Below are positions 1 to 7,236 of a DNA stretch of 19,800 nt, one piece after another. The position numbers and the translations under genes were made by a program. Source of the DNA: Chloroflexota bacterium (GTDB lineage Bacteria > Chloroflexota > Anaerolineae > UBA4142). Each line of letters begins with the position of its first letter. The stretch's first letter is position 1. The stretch is taken from contig JAMCRS010000350.1 of the NCBI GenBank assembly GCA_023380675.1, positions 1,253-21,052 of the forward strand. Reading direction: 5' to 3'. The notes under the pieces are model-generated. The model searched no databases. It worked only from the letters and a program-made list of their open reading frames with translations, and was not told the origin of the DNA.

Positions 1-77
1 AGCATCGTCAGGCTGGGCCGTCTCTTATTCGCGTTGAGGCTGCGGATCGCGATCCGCGCGCTTTCAAAGAAATTCAT
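1..77 (-). CDS. ABC transporter permease (MacB/FtsX type), N-terminal fragment
   Basis: Only the first 25 codons lie in the window; the gene runs off the left edge. The start reads MNFFESARIAIRSLNANKRR, which is the usual cytoplasmic lead-in (an amphipathic 'A.R.L..NK.R' segment) before the first membrane helix of MacB-type permeases. An AAGGAG ribosome binding site sits 5 bases before the ATG. It follows the ATPase gene by 47 bases on the same strand, behind an HlyD-like adaptor, so it should be the membrane subunit of that tripartite-type exporter. Identification depends mostly on context because the membrane domains are outside the window. Confidence 0.8.
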   Translation of the reverse strand, partial: MNFFESARIAIRSLNANKRRPSLTM

Positions 78-124
78 ATCGCTCCTTATCCTGCGTTCGG
101 GAAAGGGCTCCCGCGTCCTGCACT

Positions 125-757
125 TTAGTTGCCGCTGGTCACGATCATTCCGTCGCGGACGCGGATCACTCGCTGTGCTTGCGCGGCGACGCCGGGGTCG
201 TGCGTGACCAATACCACCGTCAGCCCCTTGTCTCGATTGAGCGACTTGAAGATGTTCATGATCTCAGCGCCCGATTTCGAGTCCAGGTTCCCCGTGGGCT
301 CGTCTGCAAGAATGATGCTGGGATTGTTCACCAGGGCACGGGCGATGGCGACGCGCTGCTGCTGGCCGCCGGACAGTTCGTTCGGACGATGGTTGATTCG
401 CTCCTTCAATCCGACCGACTCCAGCGCGGCGAGCGCACGTTGGTGCCGGTCCGGCGCGCCCGCATACACCATCGGCAGCTCCACGTTGTCCACGGCGCGC
501 GTGCGCGGCAGCAGGTTGAACGTTTGAAAGACGAATCCGATCTTTTTGTTGCGAATCATCGCCTGCTCGTCGTCGTTGAGCTTGGAAACATCCACGCCGT
601 CCAGGATGTATTCGCCGCTCGACGGCGTGTCGAGGCAGCCGATGATATTCATCAAGGTGGACTTGCCAGAGCCGGACGGACCGGTGATTGCCACCATCTC
701 GCCGTTCATGACGTCGAACGAGACCCCGTTCAACGCGGGGACCTCGACTTCGCCCAT
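125..757 (-). CDS. ABC transporter ATP-binding protein, MacB/LolD family (start uncertain)
   Basis: ATPase subunit that would power the adjoining permease. From the ATG used here (210 aa) it shows Walker [10 protein letters not shown] (residues 26-34), Q-loop Q78, signature LSGGQQQR (128-135), Walker B IILADEPT (148-155) and switch His186. These are the full motif set of the MacB/LolD/FtsE group, as is the phrase [16 protein letters not shown]. The N-terminus looks cut short: codons upstream of this ATG still read family-like KDVKKIYK, but that frame has no ATG, GTG or TTG before a stop. An ATG at 833, two bases after the adaptor's stop codon, opens [12 protein letters not shown] in another frame and then hits a stop. 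The natural protein therefore probably begins at 833 with a one-base frameshift (real or a sequence error) between. It lies downstream of the adaptor and upstream of the permease, in one operon. Confidence 0.9.
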   Translation of the reverse strand: MGEVEVPALNGVSFDVMNGEMVAITGPSGSGKSTLMNIIGCLDTPSSGEYILDGVDVSKLNDDEQAMIRNKKIGFVFQTFNLLPRTRAVDNVELPMVYAGAPDRHQRALAALESVGLKERINHRPNELSGGQQQRVAIARALVNNPSIILADEPTGNLDSKSGAEIMNIFKSLNRDKGLTVVLVTHDPGVAAQAQRVIRVRDGMIVTSGN

Positions 758-835
758 CTTGTATATCTTTTTGACGTCCTTACCCTGAGACTGCGCGACG
801 GATCTGAATGACTGCCTGAGTGACTTGCGGCATGG

Positions 836-2086
836 CTAGTCTCCTCGGAATACTCCGCCAATTCCGCCAAACCCAGGCCCGCCTCCGCCGGTCGTTCGCG
901 TGGTGGTCTGACCAAGGACGACCTGGTCGCCCGCCTTCAAGCCCTGTGTGATCTCAACCGAGGTGTCGTTGGTGAGTCCGACCTGAACAGGCGTATCGAT
1001 CTGCTGGCCCTTAAAAAGAACCGTCACGAGCTTTTGATTGCCTTGCGTGCGGACCGCGCGGAGCGGGACCAGGAGCACATTATCCCGCTGGTTGATGATG
1101 ACGCTCAGGTTGGCCGTCATGCCCGGCTTGATCTGATCGTCCGGGTTGGTGACATCCACCGTGACCGGATAGTTGACGACGCCCGAAGTCACCGTGCCCA
1201 CGGGACCGATGGCGGCCACCTTGCCGTCGTAGGTCTTGTTGGAAACGGCGTCGAGCGTAATCTGCGCCGCCTGTCCGACCTTGATATTCGGAATGTCCAC
1301 TTCGGCAACCGTGGCGTTGACTTGGAGGTGGTTGAGGTCGGCGACGACGACGGCCGTGCCGCTGGCCGTATCGCCAACGGCAAAGTTCACCGCCGCGACC
1401 GAGCCGTCAAACGGCGCGACCAGTTTGGCCTTGTCCAGATTGTCCTGCGCCTGGGTCACGGCGACCTGAGCGCTGTCGACGGCCGCCTGCGCGGTGGTGA
1501 CGGTTGTCGTATCCGTGATCCCCTCGGCAGCAATTTGATAGTTCGCGAGCGCCGTCTGATAGGCGATCGTGGCCGTTTGAAGCGTCGACGCTTGCGACGT
1601 CATCGCAACGTCGTTGCGCCACGCGATCGCGTTGTAGGCCAATTGGGCCTGGTTGAGCGTCACGCCCGCGTTATCCAATGCCTCCTTGGCGACGACCAGT
1701 TGCTGCGGGACCTGCGCTTGCTTCAGTTTCGCCGAGTCGAGACTGGCCTGCGCGCTAACGAGCCCGGACTGGGCGGTCTTGAGCGCGGTCTGCAGATCGG
1801 TCGTGTCCAATTCCATGAGGACCTGTCCCTGTTTGACCTGCTGGCCGACTTGGGCTTCCACCGCCTTGACCGTGCCCGAGGAAGAGAAGGCGAGCGACGC
1901 GGTGTTCGGCGCGGTTATGTTGCCGGCCTCTGCAACCGTGGCAACCAACGTTCCCAGCTGCGCCGTGGCAGTCTGCACTTTGGTTGCCGTGGCTGCCTTG
2001 GCGTTCATCTGTTGAATTCCAAAGAATACCGCTGCGATCACCACGACGACGATGACGACGGCGATAATTAGTACGTTGCGTTTCAT
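836..2086 (-). CDS. HlyD/MacA-family periplasmic adaptor (membrane fusion protein)
   Basis: 416-aa adaptor that would link the ABC permease to the cell envelope outside the membrane. Residues 5-23 form one hydrophobic anchor (VLIIAVVIVVVVIAAVFFG). Two half-lipoyl segments (GTVKAVEAQVGQQVKQGQVLMELD near 72-95, and KLVAPFDGSVAAVNFAVGDTA near 221-241) flank a long Ala/Gln-rich coiled coil rich in 'AQASLDSAKLKQAQ'-type heptads. Beta-barrel and membrane-proximal segments follow (e.g. VGQAAQITLDAV, IKPGMTANLSVII, VLLVPLRAV). The tail is unusually Gly-rich (GGGGPGFGGIGG). The ribosome binding site GAGGAGAGG precedes the ATG. In bacteria with a single membrane, such MacA-like proteins work with MacB-like permeases without a TolC partner; which substrate is moved (drug, peptide or lipid) cannot be read from the sequence. 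Confidence 0.92.
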   Translation of the reverse strand: MKRNVLIIAVVIVVVVIAAVFFGIQQMNAKAATATKVQTATAQLGTLVATVAEAGNITAPNTASLAFSSSGTVKAVEAQVGQQVKQGQVLMELDTTDLQTALKTAQSGLVSAQASLDSAKLKQAQVPQQLVVAKEALDNAGVTLNQAQLAYNAIAWRNDVAMTSQASTLQTATIAYQTALANYQIAAEGITDTTTVTTAQAAVDSAQVAVTQAQDNLDKAKLVAPFDGSVAAVNFAVGDTASGTAVVVADLNHLQVNATVAEVDIPNIKVGQAAQITLDAVSNKTYDGKVAAIGPVGTVTSGVVNYPVTVDVTNPDDQIKPGMTANLSVIINQRDNVLLVPLRAVRTQGNQKLVTVLFKGQQIDTPVQVGLTNDTSVEITQGLKAGDQVVLGQTTTRTTGGGGPGFGGIGGVFRGD

Positions 2087-2195
2087 GAAATCCTCTCCTC
2101 TAGCGAATATTCACGCGACTCTCGATGACGATTTGCCGTCGAGGCGGCGGCAGTCCAGAACGCACACCGGCAGACCCGCATAACAGTCAACCGTC

Positions 2196-2633
2196 TCAAG
2201 CTCCCACCGGCCCTGGCGAACCCTGTCCGGCCGCCGAGCCAGAAGAATTGGAAACGTGCACCCATTTCGCGATGATCCGACCCTGGCCGTCCGGCGATCC
2301 GATGGCCGCAATCCGGTCACCGACCTGCAGATCAGAGAACGCGATCTTGCGGGATCCTTTCTCGATCCGGCTCTGATTGTTGACGAGGACCACCTGGGTC
2401 GTCCCGTCGCGCAGTCTCAGGGTAAGGGTCTGTGAGCGCGCGTCGATACTCTGGATCGTACCGACGGCACCGTGCCTCGGGTTGCTCCCGAAGAGCGGCC
2501 GAAAAAGGCCAGGAGGTCGTCCGAGCTCGGGATACCCCAAGCGGGCCACAAAAACCCCGGCGCTCAACAATGCGCAGAGCGCCAGCATCGCGCCCACGGC
2601 GATCAATAGAACCCGCAGCCAAGTGTCCCGCAT
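2196..2633 (-). CDS. Membrane-anchored DUF5666-like protein
   Basis: 145-aa protein with one N-terminal membrane helix (about residues 6-28) and an extracytoplasmic beta-rich domain. The domain, reading [35 protein letters not shown]...FSDLQVGDRIAAIGSPDGQGRIIAKWVHV, has the layout of DUF5666 proteins: a small OB-like barrel with 'G.I.sid...ltl...dG....v.v...T.i' and 'VGD.v...G'. The start at 2633 was chosen because GGGAACG lies 7-13 bases upstream and because a candidate promoter and its transcription start (about 2648) lie just ahead of it. An in-frame ATG 39 bases further upstream has no ribosome binding site and would lie upstream of that transcription start. It precedes the HlyD-like adaptor by 109 bases on the same strand and may be an accessory or cargo-sensing factor of the exporter; no biochemical function is known to me. 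Confidence 0.72.
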   Translation of the reverse strand: MRDTWLRVLLIAVGAMLALCALLSAGVFVARLGYPELGRPPGLFRPLFGSNPRHGAVGTIQSIDARSQTLTLRLRDGTTQVVLVNNQSRIEKGSRKIAFSDLQVGDRIAAIGSPDGQGRIIAKWVHVSNSSGSAAGQGSPGPVGA

Positions 2634-2654
2634 GGGTCGTTCCCACAATGCGCG

Positions 2655-2682
2655 AGTATGACACTCACGCATTAAGCGTCAA
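2655..2682 (-). promoter_or_regulatory. Candidate sigma-70-type promoter of the exporter operon
   Basis: On the minus strand, TTGACG (2682-2677) and CATACT (2660-2655) are separated by 16 bases. They match the -35 and -10 consensus at 5 and 4 of 6 positions. The predicted transcription start near 2648 is about 15 bases before the chosen start of the DUF5666-like gene. This would make that gene, the adaptor, the ATPase and the permease a unit separate from the sigma/anti-sigma pair. Confidence 0.5.
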
Positions 2683-2699
2683 TGAGAATTGGATGAGAA
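2682..2699 (-). promoter_or_regulatory. TTCTCAT direct repeat, likely OmpR/PhoB-type operator
   Basis: On the minus strand two identical heptamers TTCTCAT (2699-2693 and 2688-2682) are spaced by 4 bases, giving an 11-base period. They lie immediately upstream of, and touching, the candidate -35 element of the exporter operon. Tandem half-sites one helical turn apart next to the -35 are the known layout for activation by OmpR/PhoB-family response regulators. No such regulator is encoded in the window, so the binder is unknown. Confidence 0.45.
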
Positions 2700-2710
2700 A
2701 TGATCGTGCG

Positions 2711-3241
2711 TCAGCTGGTCGACGTACGGGGATGAGCCGCGTCGATCCACTGCTGGACCAACACGATAACGGTGAAAAGGGCCGACAGCAAAAGCGCGCC
2801 CTCCGAGAGCGGGAGCGCCTCAATGCACGCCCAGATTGCATCCACGGTGTCCGCCGAAAGAATCTCCGGCCGGCTCGTGAGCAGCGAAAGCAAGTACAAG
2901 GTCCCGTTGTCTTGCAGCGCGATGGTCGTCTGTATCCCGAACCAGACCAGTAGCACGAGCGACAGTCCCATCGCCGCTGCGACGTACGGCAGCCGCGTTC
3001 GCCGCAGCCGTACTTGAAACGCCTGGAAATCGACGGCCGCCGCGATGCGGGAAGCCAGCTCCGGCGACGCCGGCTCACGCGGGAGCGCACGCAACGCGCC
3101 GATCAACTCACGGCAGTTCGCGGCGCGCGCCTGACACGTGCGACATTGTTCCAAATGCCTCACCCTGTCCTCGCCCCTCGGGCCGCTCAATTCCCCCTCG
3201 GCGTAGAGATCGAGCTCCTCCCTCGAAAGATGCTCGCTCAT
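2711..3241 (-). CDS. Putative anti-sigma factor with zinc-finger (zf-HC2) domain
   Basis: 176-aa membrane protein expected to hold the neighbouring ECF sigma factor inactive until a signal arrives. The N-terminal cytoplasmic part carries the anti-sigma zinc finger H29-x3-C33-x2-C36 (HLEQCRTC). A hydrophobic helix follows at about residues 86-105 and a second at about 146-164, so the short loop between them (LQDNGTLYLLSLLTSRPEILSADTVDAIWACIEAL) would be outside the cell. Its ATG lies one base after the sigma gene's stop, with GGAG inside the end of that gene as ribosome binding site, so translation is probably coupled. There is no large extracytoplasmic sensor domain, so sensing may occur within the membrane or through the zinc site. 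The signal is not identifiable. Confidence 0.85.
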   Translation of the reverse strand: MSEHLSREELDLYAEGELSGPRGEDRVRHLEQCRTCQARAANCRELIGALRALPREPASPELASRIAAAVDFQAFQVRLRRTRLPYVAAAMGLSLVLLVWFGIQTTIALQDNGTLYLLSLLTSRPEILSADTVDAIWACIEALPLSEGALLLSALFTVIVLVQQWIDAAHPRTSTS

Positions 3242-3242
3242 T

Positions 3243-3884
3243 CTAGTTCTCCTTGGGAGCGCCCTTGCCGGCGTCCCCTTGCCGGATCGAACGACCGACT
3301 GGCGACGCGTCCGCGTCGCTCTCGAGTATTTCCTTCAGGCGTATCTTGGCACGACGCAAGTGCGTCCGGACGGTGTTGATCGGCAGGTCCAGCGCGAGCG
3401 CGATCTCTTCATACGAAAACTCTTCGACGTAGCGCAAAACGATCACCGTTCGATAGATCGCCGACAGCTGGTCCACTGCGTCGGCCAGCCCGGACCACCG
3501 TTCCTGGGCCACGGCGTGCTCCCACAGCGGGGGGGCGTCGTCCGGGACGGACTCACCCGGCTCGTCGACCCCGGCGTCCTCGCGTCCAGCGGCCACCAGA
3601 TCGCCGAAGAGCAGTGGGTGTTTCTTGCGCGCCAGGTCACGGCAGAGATTGACCGCCACCCGGAACAGGTAGGGTTTGATCGGCGTATCGAGCCGGAGAC
3701 GGCCCAGCGCAGTCACCAGCCGCAGAAAAGTCTCTTGAGTTACGTTCTCCGCTTCCATCGGATCGCGGAGGAACCGGTAGGCCACATTGTAGATCGGCGC
3801 CGAATATCGATCGACCAGAGTGCGAAACGCACGTGCGTCGCCGGCCTTGAATTGGACGAGCAGAGCTTCGTCGCTTGGCGCCAT
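3243..3884 (-). CDS. ECF-type RNA polymerase sigma factor (sigma-70 family)
   Basis: 213-aa sigma factor (from the ATG used) with the two-domain ECF layout. Region 2 runs through DARAFRTLVDRYSAPIYNVAYRFLRDPMEAENVTQETFLRLV and ends with the -10-recognition segment TPIKPYLFRVAVNLCRDLARKK. An acidic linker follows (AGREDAGVDEPGESVPDDAPP), then region 4 with the helix-turn-helix LSAIYRTVIVLRYVEEFSYEEIALALDLPINTVRTHLRRAKIRLKEIL. The start is ambiguous: ATG at 3884 was taken, but GTG at 3893 has a nearer AGGGG (4 bases) and GTG at 3914 is also in frame. It is followed without a gap by its anti-sigma gene. It may control the exporter downstream or itself; the promoter it reads cannot be told from this window. 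Confidence 0.9.
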   Translation of the reverse strand: MAPSDEALLVQFKAGDARAFRTLVDRYSAPIYNVAYRFLRDPMEAENVTQETFLRLVTALGRLRLDTPIKPYLFRVAVNLCRDLARKKHPLLFGDLVAAGREDAGVDEPGESVPDDAPPLWEHAVAQERWSGLADAVDQLSAIYRTVIVLRYVEEFSYEEIALALDLPINTVRTHLRRAKIRLKEILESDADASPVGRSIRQGDAGKGAPKEN

Positions 3885-3974
3885 GAGAAGCACTGTTCCC
3901 CTTCCCTTTAACACGAGTCGTGCACGCCAAAGTTTCAGGTGCCGGCCGCCTCCTCCGATCGCCGACCGCCAGGC

Positions 3975-4001
3975 ATTATATCACATTGTGGCGGGGCCCA
4001 A
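3975..4001 (-). promoter_or_regulatory. Possible promoter of the sigma/anti-sigma pair
   Basis: A perfect TATAAT lies on the minus strand at 3980-3975, about 90 bases upstream of the sigma gene. The best -35 candidate is a weak TTGGGC (4001-3996) with only 15 bases between. The AT-rich patch stands out against GC-rich flanks in this divergent region between the sigma gene and ccmE. Confidence 0.3.
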
Positions 4002-4108
4002 GCAAAATAGACCTTCCTTTGACCGCTCTCAGACCCCTTTTTGACCTCGCGATGATATTCTGGATGCGGTGGGGTAGGCCCTCACCCATGACTGCGCGCA
4101 AGGAGCCA

Positions 4109-4567
4109 ATGATGAGCAGTGCTACCGCCCCAACGCTGGAGCGAACTCGGACCGCGAAGATTAGCGGGAAATGGAAGTTTATGATCGGCGGCGTCCTTAT
4201 CCTGGCCGCCATCGCTTTCGTAACGATCTCCACCTTTCAGAATAACGCGATCTATTACCTCTCGCTGCAAGAGTTGAATGGGCAGCGGTCCTCTTTGATC
4301 GGTCAACCCGTGCGCGTGAACGCTCCCCTCGACAAGTCCAGTATTCAATTCGACGACAAGACGCTAACCCTCAAGTTCAATCTGTTGCAAGACAACCTTG
4401 TCTTACCGGTGGTCTACCACGGGGTCGTTCCAGATACTCTGGGCGAGGGTGAATCGGTCGTCGTCGAAGGCCGGCTGGGCGCAGACGGGGTGTTCCAGGC
4501 CAGCACCATCCTGGTCAAGTGTCCCTCCAAGTACGAAGCAGAGCCCACTGGAGGCCCGGCAACCTGA
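4109..4567 (+). CDS. ccmE: Cytochrome c maturation heme chaperone CcmE, CxxxY type
   Basis: 152-aa heme chaperone that receives heme from CcmC and hands it to CcmF outside the membrane. One N-terminal helix (about residues 23-42) is followed by an OB-fold domain with family phrases IYYLSLQEL, GQPVRVNAPL, LVLPVVYHGVVPDTLGEGESVVVEGRL and FQASTILVKCPSKY. The covalent heme-binding residue, His in the HxxxY of classical CcmE, is Cys138 here (C138-x3-Y142). Family knowledge: this CxxxY variant is described for 'System I*' in archaea, sulfate reducers and some other bacteria. AAGGAG lies just upstream of two adjacent ATGs (4109 and 4112); either may be the start. It is the first gene of the Ccm operon; ccmA and ccmB are not in the window. 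Confidence 0.93.
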   Translation: MMSSATAPTLERTRTAKISGKWKFMIGGVLILAAIAFVTISTFQNNAIYYLSLQELNGQRSSLIGQPVRVNAPLDKSSIQFDDKTLTLKFNLLQDNLVLPVVYHGVVPDTLGEGESVVVEGRLGADGVFQASTILVKCPSKYEAEPTGGPAT

Positions 4568-4641
4568 TCTAGTTCGGTCACGCTTTGATCGATCGGGGCT
4601 CGACGTAGAGCCAAGACGAACTTTCGGAAGGAGTCGAAGCC

Positions 4642-6726
4642 ATGACAGACTTCGCAATGGCCGATCTCGGTTACGCGGCACTGCTGCTAAGCCTGATTCT
4701 CTCCATCTATGCAGCGGCCGCGGCTTTTTATGCCGCGCGCCGCAATCTTTCGCACGTTTTCGCCAGCGCCAAGAATGCCGTTTTCGTGGTAGCGGCGCTT
4801 ACCACTCTGGCGGTCGGCGTTCTCGAATGGGCGTTGATCACTCACCAATTCGGATTCACGTACGTCGCCATCGAAACCAGCCGCGCTCAGCCGCTGCTCT
4901 ACAACATTTCGGCGCTCTGGGGCGGCCAGGAAGGCTCGCTCCTCTTCTGGGCCTGGCTGCTCGCCCTCTTCACCGCCGTCGTCCTCATCCAGAACGATAA
5001 CAAGAATCGGGAATTGCTGCCGTACGTGGTCACCGGGCTGGCGTTGTCGGAAGCCTTTTTCCTCGCGCTGCTGACGATCGCGGCGGACCCGACGCAGGCG
5101 GGCTTGTTTCTCGCCCTTCCGCTGAATTCCACGCTCGCAAACGCGCTCGTCGGCAATCCGTTTCGGACTTTGGATTTTACACCGATCGACGGCAACGGGT
5201 TGAATCCTCTGCTCCAAAATCCCGGCATGTTCATTCATCCGATAACGCAATACGTCGGATACGTGGCGTTCACCGTCCCCTTTGCGTTCGCCATGGCAGC
5301 CCTCTTTACGGGCCGCCTGAGCGACGTGTGGATTCGGACGACCCGCCGCTGGACGCTCTTTGCGTGGCTTTTCCTCAGCCTTGGCTTGTTATTCGGCATG
5401 CAGTGGGCTTACGTCGAGCTCGGTTGGGGCGGGTACTGGAGCTGGGACGCCGTGGAGAACTCGAGCTTGATGCCCTGGCTCACGGGGACCGCGTTTCTGC
5501 ACAGCGTCATGATCCAGGAACGGCGCGGCATGCTCAAGGTATGGAACCTCGTCCTGGTGATGCTGACGTTCGTGCTCTCCATCCTCGGCACGTTCATCAC
5601 TCGCAGCGGCGTGATCGAATCGGTGCACGCATTCGGCGTGTCGAGCCTGGGTCCCTGGTTTCTCGCGTTCCTTGCCGTAACGCTTCTCGCGTTTCTCTAC
5701 CTGCTCTTCAATCGGATGGACCATTTGAAAGAGGAGAACGAGCTCGACTCGCTCATCTCGCGAGAGTCATCCTTTCTGCTTAACAATCTCATACTCGTCG
5801 GCGCCGCGTTCGCCACCTTGTGGGGCACCATCTTCCCGATGGTCAGCGAGGCGATCACCGGTAAAAAAGTCACGGTGGGTGCGCCGTTCTTCAATCAGGT
5901 CAACGGACCGATCTTTTTGGCCTTGATCGTGTTGATCGGCATTTGCCCGCTGATCGGCTGGCGCCGCGCCACCGGCGAGAACTTGTTGCGGAATCTTCTG
6001 CGACCCGTTTTGGTAGGGCTGGTCACGGCGGTCGCGCTCGTCGCCGTCGGGGTTCGTCAATGGTACGGAGTCGTCGCGTTCAGTGCGGCGGCATTCGTGT
6101 TGACGACCATCGTCTTTGAGTTCTATCGCGGCATCGTCGCGCGGCGCCGCCAGTACGGCGAGAACCCGGCTTCTGCGGTCGTCAACCTGGTGACGAACAA
6201 CCGCCGCCGCTACGGCGGATACATTGTCCACATCGGTGTCATCTTCGCCGTCATCGGAATTGCCGGCTCGTCCTTCTACCAGGTGGATACTCAAGCGAAC
6301 CTGGCTCCCGGTCAGACCGTCCAGCTGAATCAATATACCATCCAGTTCGATGGTTTGCAGACCTATCCTACCGAAAACCACGAAGTGGTGAACGCCCAAC
6401 TGACGATCCTCAGCAACGGATCGCGCATCGGGTCTATGTCGCCTGAAAAGGACTATTACGTCGGCGCAACGCCCGACCAGTCGCAATCGACCACCGAAGT
6501 GGCGGTCCGGAGCACTCCGCTGGAAGATCTGTACATCATTCTTGCCGGCTTTGATTCCAATACCGGAAGCGCGACGCTCAAGGTGATCGTCAACCCGCTG
6601 GTCTCGTGGCTGTGGGTGGGTTTTGGCGTTTTGGTGGCCGGCACGCTGCTCGCCGCGTGGCCCGACCCGCGTGACGAGCACGCGCTCGTCCGGGCCCGCG
6701 TCAAGGAAGCGCTGGCGCATGCGTAG
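4642..6726 (+). CDS. ccmF: Cytochrome c heme lyase subunit CcmF
   Basis: 694-aa multi-pass membrane protein that attaches heme to apocytochrome c. It contains the tryptophan-rich WWD motif of the heme-handling family (WGGYWSWDAVENSSLMPWL, about residues 266-284), flanked by the conserved segments QPLLYNISALWGGQEGSLLFW, FIHPITQYVGYVAF and FITRSGVIESVHAF. A large extracytoplasmic domain (roughly residues 545-645) precedes the last helix and ends in WPDPRDE. Length is close to the family's usual 640-690 aa. The start is supported by AAGGAG 8 bases upstream. It follows ccmE by 74 bases and precedes the CcmI-like gene by 42 bases. Confidence 0.96.
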   Translation: MTDFAMADLGYAALLLSLILSIYAAAAAFYAARRNLSHVFASAKNAVFVVAALTTLAVGVLEWALITHQFGFTYVAIETSRAQPLLYNISALWGGQEGSLLFWAWLLALFTAVVLIQNDNKNRELLPYVVTGLALSEAFFLALLTIAADPTQAGLFLALPLNSTLANALVGNPFRTLDFTPIDGNGLNPLLQNPGMFIHPITQYVGYVAFTVPFAFAMAALFTGRLSDVWIRTTRRWTLFAWLFLSLGLLFGMQWAYVELGWGGYWSWDAVENSSLMPWLTGTAFLHSVMIQERRGMLKVWNLVLVMLTFVLSILGTFITRSGVIESVHAFGVSSLGPWFLAFLAVTLLAFLYLLFNRMDHLKEENELDSLISRESSFLLNNLILVGAAFATLWGTIFPMVSEAITGKKVTVGAPFFNQVNGPIFLALIVLIGICPLIGWRRATGENLLRNLLRPVLVGLVTAVALVAVGVRQWYGVVAFSAAAFVLTTIVFEFYRGIVARRRQYGENPASAVVNLVTNNRRRYGGYIVHIGVIFAVIGIAGSSFYQVDTQANLAPGQTVQLNQYTIQFDGLQTYPTENHEVVNAQLTILSNGSRIGSMSPEKDYYVGATPDQSQSTTEVAVRSTPLEDLYIILAGFDSNTGSATLKVIVNPLVSWLWVGFGVLVAGTLLAAWPDPRDEHALVRARVKEALAHA

Positions 6727-6768
6727 GATCGGCGGACGGAGGCTTCAACTCGCCCCGAGGGAGGACCC

Positions 6769-7236
6769 ATGGTGGTGTTAGCAATAGCCCTAATGATCGT
6801 CGGCGCGATCGCGTTCGTGGCCTATCCGCTCTTTGCGACTGCACGCGAGCTGGACGATTCGCTCGCCGAGCGGACCGACCCGGCGCTCGAAAGCCTCGTC
6901 GTGCAGCGCGACGCAACCTACGCGGCCATCAAGGACCTGGAATTCGATCATGCGATGAGCAAGCTCTCGGACGCGGACTATAGAACGCTGCGCAGCAAGT
7001 ACGAGGCAAAGGCCGCCGCCACCCTGCAGGAGCTGGATGGTTTGGCCGAGACGCGGTGGCGGCGCGTGCGCGTCCCCGTGAACGACGAATCGATCGAGCG
7101 CCAAGTGCAGCAGTTGCGCGGCGCACGCCGCGTACGGTGCGCCAAATGCGGGACCCTGGCCGGACCCAGTGACCGGTTTTGCGCCCGCTGCGGGGCACCG
7201 GTCCATCAATACGTCGGCCTGGAGGAAGCGGCATGA
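6769..7236 (+). CDS. CcmI-like membrane protein with C-terminal zinc ribbon
   Basis: 155-aa protein. An N-terminal helix (about residues 3-22) is followed by a charged coiled-coil segment QRDATYAAIKDLEFDHAMSKLSDADYRTLRSKYEAKAAATLQELDGL. This resembles the N-terminal part of CcmI/CycH ('...ALKDLE.D...GKLSEEDY..LR..YE'). The C-terminal end holds a four-Cys zinc ribbon C124-x2-C127-x10-C138-x2-C141. The TPR domain of classical CcmI, which binds apocytochromes, is missing. GGGAGGA lies just upstream of the ATG. It sits between ccmF and ccmC and shares an ATGA overlap with ccmC, so it is almost certainly part of the maturation machinery. The orientation of the ribbon (inside or outside the membrane) and its role are unknown. 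Confidence 0.8.
   Translation: MVVLAIALMIVGAIAFVAYPLFATARELDDSLAERTDPALESLVVQRDATYAAIKDLEFDHAMSKLSDADYRTLRSKYEAKAAATLQELDGLAETRWRRVRVPVNDESIERQVQQLRGARRVRCAKCGTLAGPSDRFCARCGAPVHQYVGLEEAA

Noticed and set aside
1034..2071. A 345-codon open frame on the plus strand opposite the HlyD-like gene
   Set aside because: It is the mirror of a clearly real adaptor gene. The product is very rich in Arg, Asp and Gly with poly-Asp tails, and there is no ribosome binding site or family resemblance.
4019..4061. Two TTGACC strings and a TGATATTCT extended -10 upstream of ccmE
   Set aside because: No TTGACC is correctly spaced from a -10-like hexamer, so no promoter could be assigned with confidence.
5767..6720. 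A 317-codon minus-strand frame inside ccmF
   Set aside because: Shadow of ccmF: charged, without hydrophobic core or recognisable motifs.
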